Shown here: one piece after another, positions 1-8,772 of the stretch
How the letters are laid out: each line of letters begins with the position of its first letter
Position numbering within the stretch: position 1 is the first letter of the stretch
NCBI RefSeq assembly: GCF_026262505.1
Contig: NC_067207.1
Span: 22,908,082 to 22,972,081, forward strand
DNA length: 64,000 nt
Reading direction: 5' to 3'
Source: Trichomonas vaginalis G3
Lineage: Eukaryota; Parabasalia; Trichomonadida; Trichomonadidae
The notes under the pieces: model-generated
Told to the model about the DNA's origin: nothing
Seen by the model: the letters and a program-made list of their open reading frames with translations, nothing else
Database searches by the model: none
Program-made: the position numbers and the translations under genes

Positions 1-6
1 TTTTTT

Positions 7-557
7 AAATCAAATTCAATGATCTTAAAAGCGAAGGATAAACCTCAAAATTTACGAATATAATGAGTGGGAATATAATGCTTATCTATCATAAAACCAT
101 ATGAAATATCAATTTTTGCTTTACGCCTAATTTTTGACGACAATTAGCAAAAAATGTTAAATGTTAACACTCAGTCCATTTGAATATGAAAAATAAAATT
201 GACTTTGATTAAATGTTTTTATTTATCATGCAATTCTTCTTGCGACCAAAGATTTGAATAAAAGTTCAAAAAATAAGATAGCTTAAAAAATAATATACGG
301 TAGTGTTTACTAATAGATGAATAGTATATAAATTCTATTAAAATGGATTTGATCCAAAAAAATATAAAACCAAAAATAATTGTTATAATTTAAATGAAGA
401 AGTAATTTAAAACGATTTTATTTATGATCAAATTTTATATATTTATTTGGATCAAATCCATTTTAATAAAAAAAAAAAAAAAAAAAAGGTAGTGGGGCTT
501 CCAGGGGCTGCGCCCCTTCTAGCCCTGAAGATGTTTAGTATAAATGAAGTTTTTATT
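7..557. repeat. Left TIR of Polinton A
   Basis: This arm matches the reverse complement of 25680-26103. It is longer only because a small element of about 130 bp sits inside it at 337-467. The inner end (529-557) is AT-rich and holds the stop codon of the first gene. At 503-517 the two arms differ in sequence but both form a hairpin. The TIR holds no gene of its own. Confidence 0.92.
337..467. mobile_element. MITE-like short inverted-repeat element inside the left TIR
   Basis: Bases 337-358 and 446-467 are perfect 22-bp inverted repeats (core GGATTTGATCC). The sequence between them is AT-rich and noncoding. The right TIR lacks this block at the matching place and runs straight from the CTATTAA motif into the A run, so the block is a later insertion. 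TTAA lies at both edges, which could be a TTAA target duplication, although the A-rich site makes the exact edge ambiguous and a TA duplication is also possible. Confidence 0.8.
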
Positions 558-1362
558 CTGAGTCAAAGTTCGGGTCTTCTGCGTTATATGCAACGTAATT
601 GAACCATATCTTGTATGGATGGTTCAAATCCGATGAAACAGAAATGATTTCACCGGGGACTAATACCAAGTTTCCTTCCCAGTAGGCTTGACCATTGCTA
701 AAGAATATGCAAACCAATTCTTCGAATACAATTTCTTGTCCACTTTTGCGTTGGAAAATGACTCTCACACGGTCACCTGGAATGACTCCATCTTTTTCGT
801 TGTCTTCATTCTGTAACGAAATAGTACGAACGAGGAAATGGTTGACAATTTCAACTTGGAATTCGCAAGGAGTTGTGCGAAAAACCCAGCCAACATTTTC
901 GGCTCCGTACTCGTCAGCTAGTTCATCCTGGTCATAGCTGTACGAGTACGGAGTGAAGTTTATGGCTGCACGGGCAAATTGAATTTGAATTGGGCTGCGT
1001 AAGGTAGGAAGCAACTGGTTGAAGAGTCGTTCTTGAAGTACTCTTACAAGAGTGGGACAATAGCGGACAAGTTCGTCTGCATATTGAATTGAATTCGAAC
1101 AAATTTGTTCGAATTGGACTGTCGCCGAAACTAGTTGACCAAGAGCTGTAGAATACTCTGAGGTCTGTTCTATACTTTCTTCTATAGAAGAAGCCATGTA
1201 TTCATCAGCTTTTGACTGCAATTGTTGGCGCAATTGGAAGTTAGATTGCTCGGGGTCAAAGCGAGTCTTTGGAGTGTCATCTGGGACTGGGAGTGACCGT
1301 GGAGGATGACAATCCTCTTCCTGGATAGTTGAATCGGAATCGCTACTGTCTTGGTATGACAT
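553..1362 (-). CDS. Unknown Polinton A protein, 269 aa
   Basis: I do not recognise the family. The first 45 residues are acidic and serine-rich, residues about 50-110 are glutamine-rich and probably helical, and the C-terminal half looks like a beta-rich globular domain. I chose the ATG at 1360-1362 because it directly follows a TTCATTTTAGCTCA motif, the initiator-like start used by other genes of this element; the longer frame has no upstream ATG. The stop codon lies inside the TIR border. It is transcribed outward toward the left TIR, divergent from the gene at 1842 across about 480 bp. That gap holds three close copies of CAACGGTTTTT or its variants and no ORF. Confidence 0.7.
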   Translation of the reverse strand: MSYQDSSDSDSTIQEEDCHPPRSLPVPDDTPKTRFDPEQSNFQLRQQLQSKADEYMASSIEESIEQTSEYSTALGQLVSATVQFEQICSNSIQYADELVRYCPTLVRVLQERLFNQLLPTLRSPIQIQFARAAINFTPYSYSYDQDELADEYGAENVGWVFRTTPCEFQVEIVNHFLVRTISLQNEDNEKDGVIPGDRVRVIFQRKSGQEIVFEELVCIFFSNGQAYWEGNLVLVPGEIISVSSDLNHPYKIWFNYVAYNAEDPNFDSE

Positions 1363-1841
1363 TGAGCTAAAATGAAGTGAAAAAACCGACCACTTTATTT
1401 TTTCAAATAAGAGTTTGAAATAAACGGTTTTTACCAACGGAGACCCCCTCTATTTTTTTATTTTATTTAATAGTTACCGTTGGAAAACCGTTCCATCTCA
1501 AATATTGAATGAACTATAAACGTTTTTTGTTTTCTATATATACATTTTTGTCCAACGGTAAAACTTTTTGCACAACGGTTTTTGAGAGTCGTCGCCGGTG
1601 ACTTTTTTGTAGAGCACTCAAAATAGTATAACTTTGTCCGGACAAATAAGGGTCTATCGTCGCTACAGGAAAAGTTACGGGCGTTCCAAGGAAGTATACT
1701 TTGAGAAGCCTTTCCCCCTTATAGAATGAGATAGGACGGTTATTTTACAAAACTGACAACACTTTGACCGAGTAGTTTTTTGTGCTGAACAAAAAGTGTC
1801 ATATAAACATCTGTCAAAAACCGTTTTTTACTTCACTTAAA
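1363..1841. promoter_or_regulatory. Divergent intergenic region with CAACGG motifs
   Basis: A gap of about 480 bp between two divergent genes. Short motifs built on ACCAACGG or CCAACGGT and their complements recur near 1434, 1475, 1550 and 1575. Both flanking genes start just after a CTTCA-type motif. It looks like a control region for the left end of the element, but no function can be shown from the sequence. Confidence 0.35.
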
Positions 1842-3581
1842 ATGCCACGTAAGCTACGTAAGAATATACGTAAGAGGAAGAGAGCATTGAAACATCCAAT
1901 AGTAAAACTGACACCACAACAACAGTTGCAACAACAAATTATGAATGACCCCACTATGTTGCAACAAATGTCAAGCAACCCTATGCTTTTAAACCGAGTT
2001 ATTGGTGCACAGAGTGGAGGTTTAAGAGCGGCACTTTTAGCGAAAATGGCAGGCTATGGTGGAGCTGCAGACGGAACAGCCTATAACCCTCAAAGTCAAA
2101 TGAATTTGAGTTCACTCAAAAATCAAATAACAGATGTCAAAAAGTCAAACATAGACATACAGAAACAAATAAGTGAAAACGAAAAGAAACTAGAATATGA
2201 CAGACACACAAAGAAACTCAATGAGTTAAACGTAGAGAAAAAGAAGAAAGAAGAACAACTGAAAGAACTAAGTACAGAGGAATATGCGAAAAAAGTGTCA
2301 GAAAAAGCAGCAGAAGTAGCAAAAATGGAACAAGATGTTATAAATTTGAAAAACCATACTACTCAATATAAAGTACTGAAAGATGAAGAGATAAAACAAA
2401 AAGCCCTGAAGACATATATGGATAGCGATGAGTATAAAAAAGAAGTTGAAGCAAATGTAAAGGCAGAAAAACTTTTACAGTTGCAAAACCAAACCGTACA
2501 GTATGAAAACTTAGCACAAGAAAGTAAAAATAACGACGCAGCCATGCAAAAGGCAATGAAAAGCGCAGAATATATAAAAGCTAATAATGACTGGTTAGAT
2601 GCCCAAGCCAACGCCAAAGCATCCCAACTTATAGGGTCAATAAGGACAAAAATACAAGCGGATGAAGACAGTTCAAATGAAGCTTTAATGAATGCTGACT
2701 TTAAGAACGCCTTCGAAGCTCTTCATAGTAAGGTGAAACTAGTGAACGACTTCTCATCTGGAAAGAAACTGAAGTCTGAAGGTTTCGACAACGAGTTAAG
2801 AGAAGTAGCACAAAATATGACGAAAATAACAGATGCAGCAACGAGACAGGCAGTTCAAAGTGCCTATGACGCCGTTAGAGCAACTGTTGTGGAAAGTCAA
2901 GAAAAAGAGTTACAACACACCAAAACAGACCTAGTAAATGCTTTCTTAAGAACGAAAAGTCAGGTAGGACATTATGCTGCAGATGGAACATATGTGCCAG
3001 CTGGTGGAACTTATATACCAGCTGGTGGAACTTATATACTAGCTAGTGGAACTTATATACCACCAAACCCTCCAAGAGAAGCACCTGCACCAGGACTACC
3101 TAAAACATTTACATCGTCACATGGACACAGACACAGGCATGCACCAAAACCAACACAACAACCAACACAACAACCAACACAACAACCAACACCACAACCA
3201 ACAGTTCAAAACACTGCACCACAACCAACAGTTCAAAACACTGCACCACAACCAACAGTTCAAAACACTGCACAACAACAACCACAAACAGAGCAAGGAC
3301 ATAAAAGAAGTAGAGAACAAGGAAACCAAGAATTCTTAAAAATGCTTAAGGAAGACTATGGTTACCCAGATACTCTTGACTTTAGTGACAGATATAAAGA
3401 AGCTATTAGAAAGTTCAAGGAAGGAAATACTGACCCGAACCTATTTAGCTTTATGGTTCAGCACCAAATGGGATATAATTTCAAACCTGGAAAATACAAG
3501 CTCGCTAAGGGATATGATTTAATAGCATATCATCCAAATGACATGATGAATTTACTCCTAGATATTTGGTGTCAGAGCTAA
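1842..3581 (+). CDS. Basic, coiled-coil, Q/T-rich putative structural protein, 579 aa
   Basis: Unknown family. The N-terminus is very basic (R/K-rich over the first 20 residues), as in small DNA-binding virion proteins. Residues about 20-120 are Q- and M-rich, about 120-380 are strongly helical with K/E-rich coiled coil, then comes a short tandem repeat built on AGGTYIP and a second one built on QPTVQNTAP, and finally a globular C-terminal domain of about 90 residues. The ATG at 1842 follows a TTTTACTTCACTTAAA context. The frame is open 60 bases further upstream without an ATG. It heads a same-strand run that leads to the major capsid gene, so a virion-internal or scaffold role is a reasonable guess, no more. 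Confidence 0.7.
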   Translation: MPRKLRKNIRKRKRALKHPIVKLTPQQQLQQQIMNDPTMLQQMSSNPMLLNRVIGAQSGGLRAALLAKMAGYGGAADGTAYNPQSQMNLSSLKNQITDVKKSNIDIQKQISENEKKLEYDRHTKKLNELNVEKKKKEEQLKELSTEEYAKKVSEKAAEVAKMEQDVINLKNHTTQYKVLKDEEIKQKALKTYMDSDEYKKEVEANVKAEKLLQLQNQTVQYENLAQESKNNDAAMQKAMKSAEYIKANNDWLDAQANAKASQLIGSIRTKIQADEDSSNEALMNADFKNAFEALHSKVKLVNDFSSGKKLKSEGFDNELREVAQNMTKITDAATRQAVQSAYDAVRATVVESQEKELQHTKTDLVNAFLRTKSQVGHYAADGTYVPAGGTYIPAGGTYILASGTYIPPNPPREAPAPGLPKTFTSSHGHRHRHAPKPTQQPTQQPTQQPTPQPTVQNTAPQPTVQNTAPQPTVQNTAQQQPQTEQGHKRSREQGNQEFLKMLKEDYGYPDTLDFSDRYKEAIRKFKEGNTDPNLFSFMVQHQMGYNFKPGKYKLAKGYDLIAYHPNDMMNLLLDIWCQS

Positions 3582-4404
3582 ATGATAATTCAACTCTCTT
3601 CATGAAACGCGTAAAAAATAGAGACGGAACGAAAGAAGAAAGGTTTATGAGTCCGGATGACTTAGATAGGGAACTTTTTAAAAACGGTCTCGGAATATAT
3701 GAAATGCCAGCAGATGAGGTACAAGAAACTCCACAGGAAGAAGTTCAGATACAACCAGACATGGAAGAAATAGTTCAGCAACAACAGCTAGAAGAGCCTG
3801 AAGGAAACAAACAAGTCCCTCCTTTGGAAACTAACTTCACAGAACTAGATGAAGATTTGGAACAGCCGAAAAATCTTGACCCTCAACAAGTGTATGCGGA
3901 GAATATGGAATCTTTCCAAGAGTCTAAGAAAAATTCGGCTGACATAGTAGAAGAATATCGAAAAATGTTCGCCGACATACAAAAGACTCCAACATCAGAT
4001 GAAAATATTCAGCATAGAATGGAAGAACTGAAAGAAATGTACACAAATACAACAATCCTTTTTACTTACGAGCATATAACGTTCAATCTTTGGATGAACT
4101 CGGTGAAAATAAAAGGTTAAATTTCAACAAAACATATAGAAATGAAACATTGTTTAAAGTTCATTCAGAACCTAACCAATATGGAAACAAACCTACTTTT
4201 GTTTCTGCAGACTATGGAACTACAATGAGATGGGGTCATAAAGCTAATCCGGATAGGTGGTTCATAAACTTACAACCACAATTCCAAGAAGTTGTAGACG
4301 CAATGGAAGTGAATGGTGAACCAGATATAGCTGGTATTTTCAGCGCGGCTTTAATGCCATTGAAAGATATGAAAGATGCAGATATTTTGACCAGTATGAA
4401 ATGA
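3566..4404 (+). pseudogene. Unknown Polinton A coding region between the coiled-coil gene and the capsid block
   Basis: Open frames here encode an acidic, Q/E-rich part followed by a more globular part. The region overlaps the end of the gene at 1842-3581 and runs up to the gene at 4401. I do not recognise it. Position just upstream of the capsid genes suggests a virion protein or protease substrate. The region does not look intact. Low complexity in the acidic part would make distant matches unreliable. Confidence 0.5.
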
Positions 4405-5087
4405 ACATGGCTGATGGAAATATAACACCTGACGTTCTAGAACATTTATCTCAAAGAACTACACAGAACCATAGAGATGGTATATTTGGTGAAGAGTTTA
4501 GAAAGAAAGTTAGGGAGAGAGAAGGAAGAGAACCTATTGTACATGACCTTGCAAACGAAAGTTTACAAAATGTCATAAAAACTTACTTTGCAGACAATGA
4601 ACCGAGAAGGGATGAATATTTAAGAAAACTCAAATGGACAGTACCAAATGAAATGTTAGTATTGAAAAACATGTTCCTTGACAAAATAAAACCAACTACA
4701 GAAATAAATGACGCAAGACTGAAACATTGGGTAAAAGCTTTCCCATTCACAAAAGATATTATTGGTAACATGGAAAGAAAACCAGAATGGCTACAAAAAC
4801 ATATATTTGGAAACGAGCTTATTCCATATGGACAAGCTCTGTTTGAAGAGCTTGAACCGGAAACTCAGGAAAGAGTCATGCAAACAATACGCGAAGACTC
4901 AAATACAAACTATGACAAAATCTTTCTAGGATATAGGTTACCTGAGTTGGGCGACCAGAGCCCAAAGGCAAAAAGGACATGGGAAATTTACAACATACTA
5001 GGTGAACATGAGGCAAAGATGCAACAACTTGAAGCAGAGGGCAAGTTACCAAAAGCGACACCAAAGAAGAAGAGTAGAACAAAGTAA
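4401..5087 (+). CDS. Unknown protein upstream of the major capsid gene, 228 aa
   Basis: The ATG overlaps the stop of the preceding frame, as in tightly packed viral genomes. The protein is charged and mostly helical, with a lysine-rich C-terminal tail (KKKSR) that could bind DNA or serve as a nuclear signal. No catalytic motif is visible. It lies 67 bp upstream of the major capsid gene on the same strand, which makes a capsid-associated role plausible. Function is unknown. Confidence 0.65.
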   Translation: MNMADGNITPDVLEHLSQRTTQNHRDGIFGEEFRKKVREREGREPIVHDLANESLQNVIKTYFADNEPRRDEYLRKLKWTVPNEMLVLKNMFLDKIKPTTEINDARLKHWVKAFPFTKDIIGNMERKPEWLQKHIFGNELIPYGQALFEELEPETQERVMQTIREDSNTNYDKIFLGYRLPELGDQSPKAKRTWEIYNILGEHEAKMQQLEAEGKLPKATPKKKSRTK

Positions 5088-5154
5088 AGCTTGGTCCGAG
5101 TGGGTTCTATTATGATATATAAATCCAACTATTCTATATTTTTACCCATATGAA

Positions 5155-6759
5155 ATGTACGCCGCTCAGAATATAACGCCAACAGTTTTGGATGCCATGA
5201 ACGGAAATGTTTCCGAATGGTATAACGAATGCGACAATGCCATTAGAAGGTCAGAAATAGTTCCTGGAACTTACGAATATACAACTGCTGTTTCTTATGG
5301 AAACGTAGGTGAGTTTGGAGAAGGTTCTTCAACAACAGTAGATATTGCTTGCGACAGGTTTCATATTATTTCTATTGACAACTCATTCTTATACGTGGAA
5401 CAAGACATTGAAATAAAACCTTCTGCCAAGTTGTCTGACAAGAAAGGTTGCAATGGAATTTTCTATGTCGGATACCAATATGCTCCAGAAGTTTTCATGG
5501 GATATAAGATATATTCTAACTCTGACTTAGTTCAAACAGTAACATGGGCAAACTATGAATGGTTCGCTTTGAGAAACTCAGTACAACCACAAGCTAGAGA
5601 ACAAACAGACCAGTATGCAAATATTGAGAAAATAAGAAGACTTGACCCTAACGTTCCAGGAGTTTATGTTAACCTTTCTGGTTCAGATGGAACTGCTGCC
5701 ACTAAAGTAAAACTGAAACTTAGAGTTCCTTTGTCATCTTTCCTCATCTTCAGGTTTTTAAGATACTTGCCAAACTGGGCAGGAAAAATTTCTATCGAAC
5801 TTACTCCAAGCAAAAATAACTTAGTCATTGCACCAACACAAGACCCATTCAGCATTACTATAGCTGGAACTGGTGGAGCCAAGTTCTGTGACTTTTGCAA
5901 AGACAAAGTTGACTTAGACTTTGGTTTCTCAAACTTCAACAATGAAGTAAACTATTATTTCAATGCTGCTGGAACTGCTTGGGACCCAGTTAAGTTCACA
6001 TGCGAAAAGTTTGAATGCAAGAGAATAGAAAGCAGACTTGCAGTCTATATGTTGGACCCAGATATTTCAAATGCTTTAGCTGCCAAATATATTGCAGTTC
6101 CACTTATGTTCCCTATACACCAAATATCTGTCAAAGACTTTGCAGGTGAAGTTGGAAACCAAAGTGCTGACCCAGGTGCAAGAACAGATATTGCTTTAAC
6201 AACTGCAATGAAACATGCAGATACTATGTTTGTACTGTTCAGACGAACTATAAATGACTATTCTTGTTTCTACAACCCCGGTATTAAATATCATATAAAC
6301 ATAGATGGCAAATATTATCCAAGAGAAGAATATTCTACAGTTGAGGATATGAGGTCATACAACTTGACATTAGATGCTATGAACTTTAACAACAACTTCA
6401 CAACAACCATTAACCCTGAAATGCAAAGTTCTATTATGCCATATGTGAAAGTATGGACTCATACAGGAGGTCAAAAAACTCAATATACAAATGGAGACCG
6501 TTCAAACTTTTGGCTTGGCATTCCATTTGCTGACTCAGAAGACTTTATGGGTGGTATTTCAACTGTTGGTACTGTACAAATACAATATACTGGTGACAGA
6601 GACGGTCCAGATGAACTGAGAGCAAAGAAGTTTACAAAACCAATAGCACTTTTCACGGAAGATGCTCTTTTGAAGATTCGTTCGATGAAACCTGCTGGGG
6701 CTCCTCAGATTGGCATAACGACAGCTTCCATCGAGCAGATTTTGGCAGCAGGTCAGTAA
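5155..6759 (+). CDS. Major capsid protein, double jelly-roll type, 534 aa
   Basis: Length, beta-rich composition and position fit the double jelly-roll major capsid protein of Polintons, which forms the hexagonal capsomers of an icosahedral shell. Near residues 195-225 a stretch of the form L-RVPLSSF-L followed by LP-WAGKISIEL resembles the conserved middle of the first barrel in Polinton capsids. The second half has several W/Y-rich strands. The ATG at 5155 is preceded by a TTCTATATTTTTACCC region and GAA, the T-rich start used by many genes of this element. The frame looks whole. Its 3' end overlaps the opposite-strand gene at 6653-7072 by about 107 bp. The call rests on family resemblance by eye and has not been profile-tested. 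Confidence 0.82.
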   Translation: MYAAQNITPTVLDAMNGNVSEWYNECDNAIRRSEIVPGTYEYTTAVSYGNVGEFGEGSSTTVDIACDRFHIISIDNSFLYVEQDIEIKPSAKLSDKKGCNGIFYVGYQYAPEVFMGYKIYSNSDLVQTVTWANYEWFALRNSVQPQAREQTDQYANIEKIRRLDPNVPGVYVNLSGSDGTAATKVKLKLRVPLSSFLIFRFLRYLPNWAGKISIELTPSKNNLVIAPTQDPFSITIAGTGGAKFCDFCKDKVDLDFGFSNFNNEVNYYFNAAGTAWDPVKFTCEKFECKRIESRLAVYMLDPDISNALAAKYIAVPLMFPIHQISVKDFAGEVGNQSADPGARTDIALTTAMKHADTMFVLFRRTINDYSCFYNPGIKYHINIDGKYYPREEYSTVEDMRSYNLTLDAMNFNNNFTTTINPEMQSSIMPYVKVWTHTGGQKTQYTNGDRSNFWLGIPFADSEDFMGGISTVGTVQIQYTGDRDGPDELRAKKFTKPIALFTEDALLKIRSMKPAGAPQIGITTASIEQILAAGQ

Positions 6760-7072
6760 GTTGTTCTTGAACTGACTTCTCTCCGTCAAATATTGACAGT
6801 ACGCCAGTTTTGACATAATATTGTAAGATAAACTTTCCTTTAGAAATATCTGTAAGTTTTGAAGTTATATTTTTGTCTGCTTCAAGAACTTTCACCATTT
6901 CAGTTATACCAACTTTCTTTGCTTTATGAAAATATTTTGGTTCAGCAAAGACTGCTATTCTATAACATTTACCATTGTTTGTGTAAAGAACTATTCTGTC
7001 AATGTATTTGTATTGTTTGTGTGTGTAAACTTTGTTCTGCTTCAATTCGAAGAGATACTCGAATACGTCCAT
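6653..7072 (-). CDS. Unknown small protein, 139 aa, divergent partner of the CCG protein
   Basis: No recognised domain. The N-terminal 60 residues look like a small alpha/beta fold, and the tail is acidic and S/E-rich. Its ATG (7070-7072) and the ATG of the next gene (7091) face away from each other across only 18 bp, so both must be driven from one tiny bidirectional promoter. The 3' end runs under the end of the major capsid gene. In Polinton B the matching position (52756-53156, minus strand) also holds a gene divergent from the CCG-protein homologue, so the pair appears to be kept together. Confidence 0.65.
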   Translation of the reverse strand: MDVFEYLFELKQNKVYTHKQYKYIDRIVLYTNNGKCYRIAVFAEPKYFHKAKKVGITEMVKVLEADKNITSKLTDISKGKFILQYYVKTGVLSIFDGEKSVQEQLTDLLPKSARWKLSLCQSEEPQQVSSNESSKEHLP

Positions 7073-7090
7073 CTTTTTATTCTAAGTAAA
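7073..7090. promoter_or_regulatory. 18-bp bidirectional promoter
   Basis: The whole spacer between two divergent ATGs is CTTTTTATTCTAAGTAAA. It contains TCTA inside an AT-rich block, matching the T-run, TCTA, TAAAATG layout seen at 23073-23090 and in Polinton B at 53160-53181. Confidence 0.6.
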
Positions 7091-7672
7091 ATGTCATTTC
7101 CGAAAAATAGAAGCGTGAGTGTTTCAAAAGGTTTAATGGCGGTGGCAGATGTGAAGTTAAATTCACCAACTCAAACAAACAGTCAAAGTGTTGTTGTCAA
7201 TGTCAAAGACAGAGATGTTGAAGTGGGGAAACCATACGAGGACGAAGATGGTATAACAATTGTTCCTGTAAAAGAACAACCAACATATCCTGAAGTTAGC
7301 AGAGACTTAAGTTCTGTTGCAGATATTCGAAACGACTACCAACAACTGAAAGACAAACTTCAAACTCAGGAGAAGATTTGTCAAGCTTTAAGTATAATGT
7401 TAAACTTGGTCGAACACAACCCTGTAAAAGTGAACTCATATGTCATTGCACCTCATGAAGTTTTGAAAGAACTATTGAAACTTTTGACAGAGGCAGACGA
7501 TATAAACATCAAAGAAATAGAACCCGACATTAGTTGCTGTGGTGTTTCATATAATGTCATTGACAAGATATACGTTATGAAAGGAGGTGAAACGTTGAAC
7601 TTAAAGTATAGTTTCCCAGACGTCATAAAAATATTTGACGACCACAACATTTCATTAAAATTTATTTGCTAA
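7091..7672 (+). CDS. CCG-motif protein, 193 aa, conserved between Polintons A and B
   Basis: Unknown function. The N-terminal 80 residues are low in complexity; a helical middle follows; the last 60 residues hold E-P-D-I-S-C-C-G and then a beta-rich end. The protein at 53182-53796 in Polinton B has the same build, with D-P-E-I-E-C-C-G in the same relative place and a similar ending, so the C-terminal domain is a conserved Polinton family in this organism. The start at 7091 is fixed by the 18-bp promoter. The longer frame upstream would run through the divergent gene. Its position between major and minor capsid genes suggests a virion or assembly role. Confidence 0.75.
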   Translation: MSFPKNRSVSVSKGLMAVADVKLNSPTQTNSQSVVVNVKDRDVEVGKPYEDEDGITIVPVKEQPTYPEVSRDLSSVADIRNDYQQLKDKLQTQEKICQALSIMLNLVEHNPVKVNSYVIAPHEVLKELLKLLTEADDINIKEIEPDISCCGVSYNVIDKIYVMKGGETLNLKYSFPDVIKIFDDHNISLKFIC

Positions 7673-7679
7673 GTAAAAA

Positions 7680-7910
7680 ATGTCAAAACTTCTTGAAAGA
7701 TGTTTGAAGAAAAATAATATAGACTTTATTTCATGTAAAGGACTTTACACACTTTTGAACGATATGAAAGACCCTGTTTTGTTTGTTCGTGTAGACAAAG
7801 GAAAGTTCTATGTCTTTACAAAATATTTGAACTTCTTAGACAGAGAACTTCAAGAAACGCCATGTGAAAGTTTAGATGAAGTTCTTCTCCACTTTCAGAA
7901 AAACTTTTAA
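7680..7910 (+). CDS. Small unknown protein, 76 aa
   Basis: It starts 8 bp after the stop of the CCG-protein gene within GCTAAGTAAAAAATG. It resembles the N- and C-terminal parts of the 90-residue protein at 53857-54129 in Polinton B, which also lies next to the CCG-protein gene; the shared plan is a short helix, a beta hairpin and a final helix with an S/T-x-D/E-E-V-L motif. No enzyme motif is seen. Confidence 0.6.
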   Translation: MSKLLERCLKKNNIDFISCKGLYTLLNDMKDPVLFVRVDKGKFYVFTKYLNFLDRELQETPCESLDEVLLHFQKNF

Positions 7911-7920
7911 ATATATATAA

Positions 7921-8772
7921 ATGGCAGAAGATATAATGGTTTATACTATTACGACTAAAACCCTGAGTCATATAATTCTATAACAACAAACTTACAAAGT
8001 CCTCAAGGACGATATTGTAAACTAACCTTAAAACAATGACGACTAAAGCCTGTTTTGCTCTTTGACACCAGAAGACTTTATTGTTGTGAATGGTAAAAAA
8101 TACTCCTTTGAAGATACTTACTCAGATATACACAACAGGTTTTGTTGACTTATTTAATACTTTAAGTACGGGTGTAACATGTGCTGCAACTAGAGCAGGT
8201 TTCGTTATGTTTGGATGTCCGACTGAGTTTACTATAAAGATATGAGCTATAATACAAAACTTATTTCTGGTTTTTACTACCAACAGTTTCCTATAACAGG
8301 AAAAGGTGTCATACAAGGAATGTCTATTCCATTGACATTAAGCACACCAATCTTATATATTGTTTCAAACTTAGGTTCAAAGTGCTATTCGAATGTCGAC
8401 AGAAACTACTATGACCAAAAGATACTTATGCGTATAAACAATACTTTCTCTGCTGGTTTGCCTATTGTTCATTCGAATGCAGAATTTTCAACCTTAGTGA
8501 ACTCAAACACTTTGGCAAGTATAACGTTGACATTAGTTGACGCAAACTTTGTTCCTGTAAAACTTTTATGTCCTATGTATTTGTCAATGACGGCAGAAAG
8601 TTTCGAATTGGAAGATGCAACTGGTGAAAGTATTGTATTACAAGAACAACTTCAACAACAAATAGCTCAAGAACAACAAATGCAACAAATGAACAACAAA
8701 GTCAAGAATAAAAAAAAATATTTTTTTTATTTTTATAAAAATGTACAGAATAGATGTTTCAGATTTTTATGA
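7921..8772 (+). pseudogene. Minor capsid (penton, single jelly-roll-like) region
   Basis: The C-terminal part contains a beta-rich stretch, ITLTLVDANFVPVKL, that lines up with FRLVDFQGEPVEL near the end of the protein at 54090-54866 in Polinton B. This strand pair near the C-terminus, with a D followed by a P-V pair, is typical of Polinton minor capsid (penton-type) proteins. A Q-rich tail follows. The region lies between the CCG-protein block and the helicase. It is not intact. The family call is by pattern only. Confidence 0.55.

Noticed and set aside
7-557. Long terminal repeats of a retroelement
   Set aside because: The end repeats are inverted, not direct, and the gene set is that of a Polinton.
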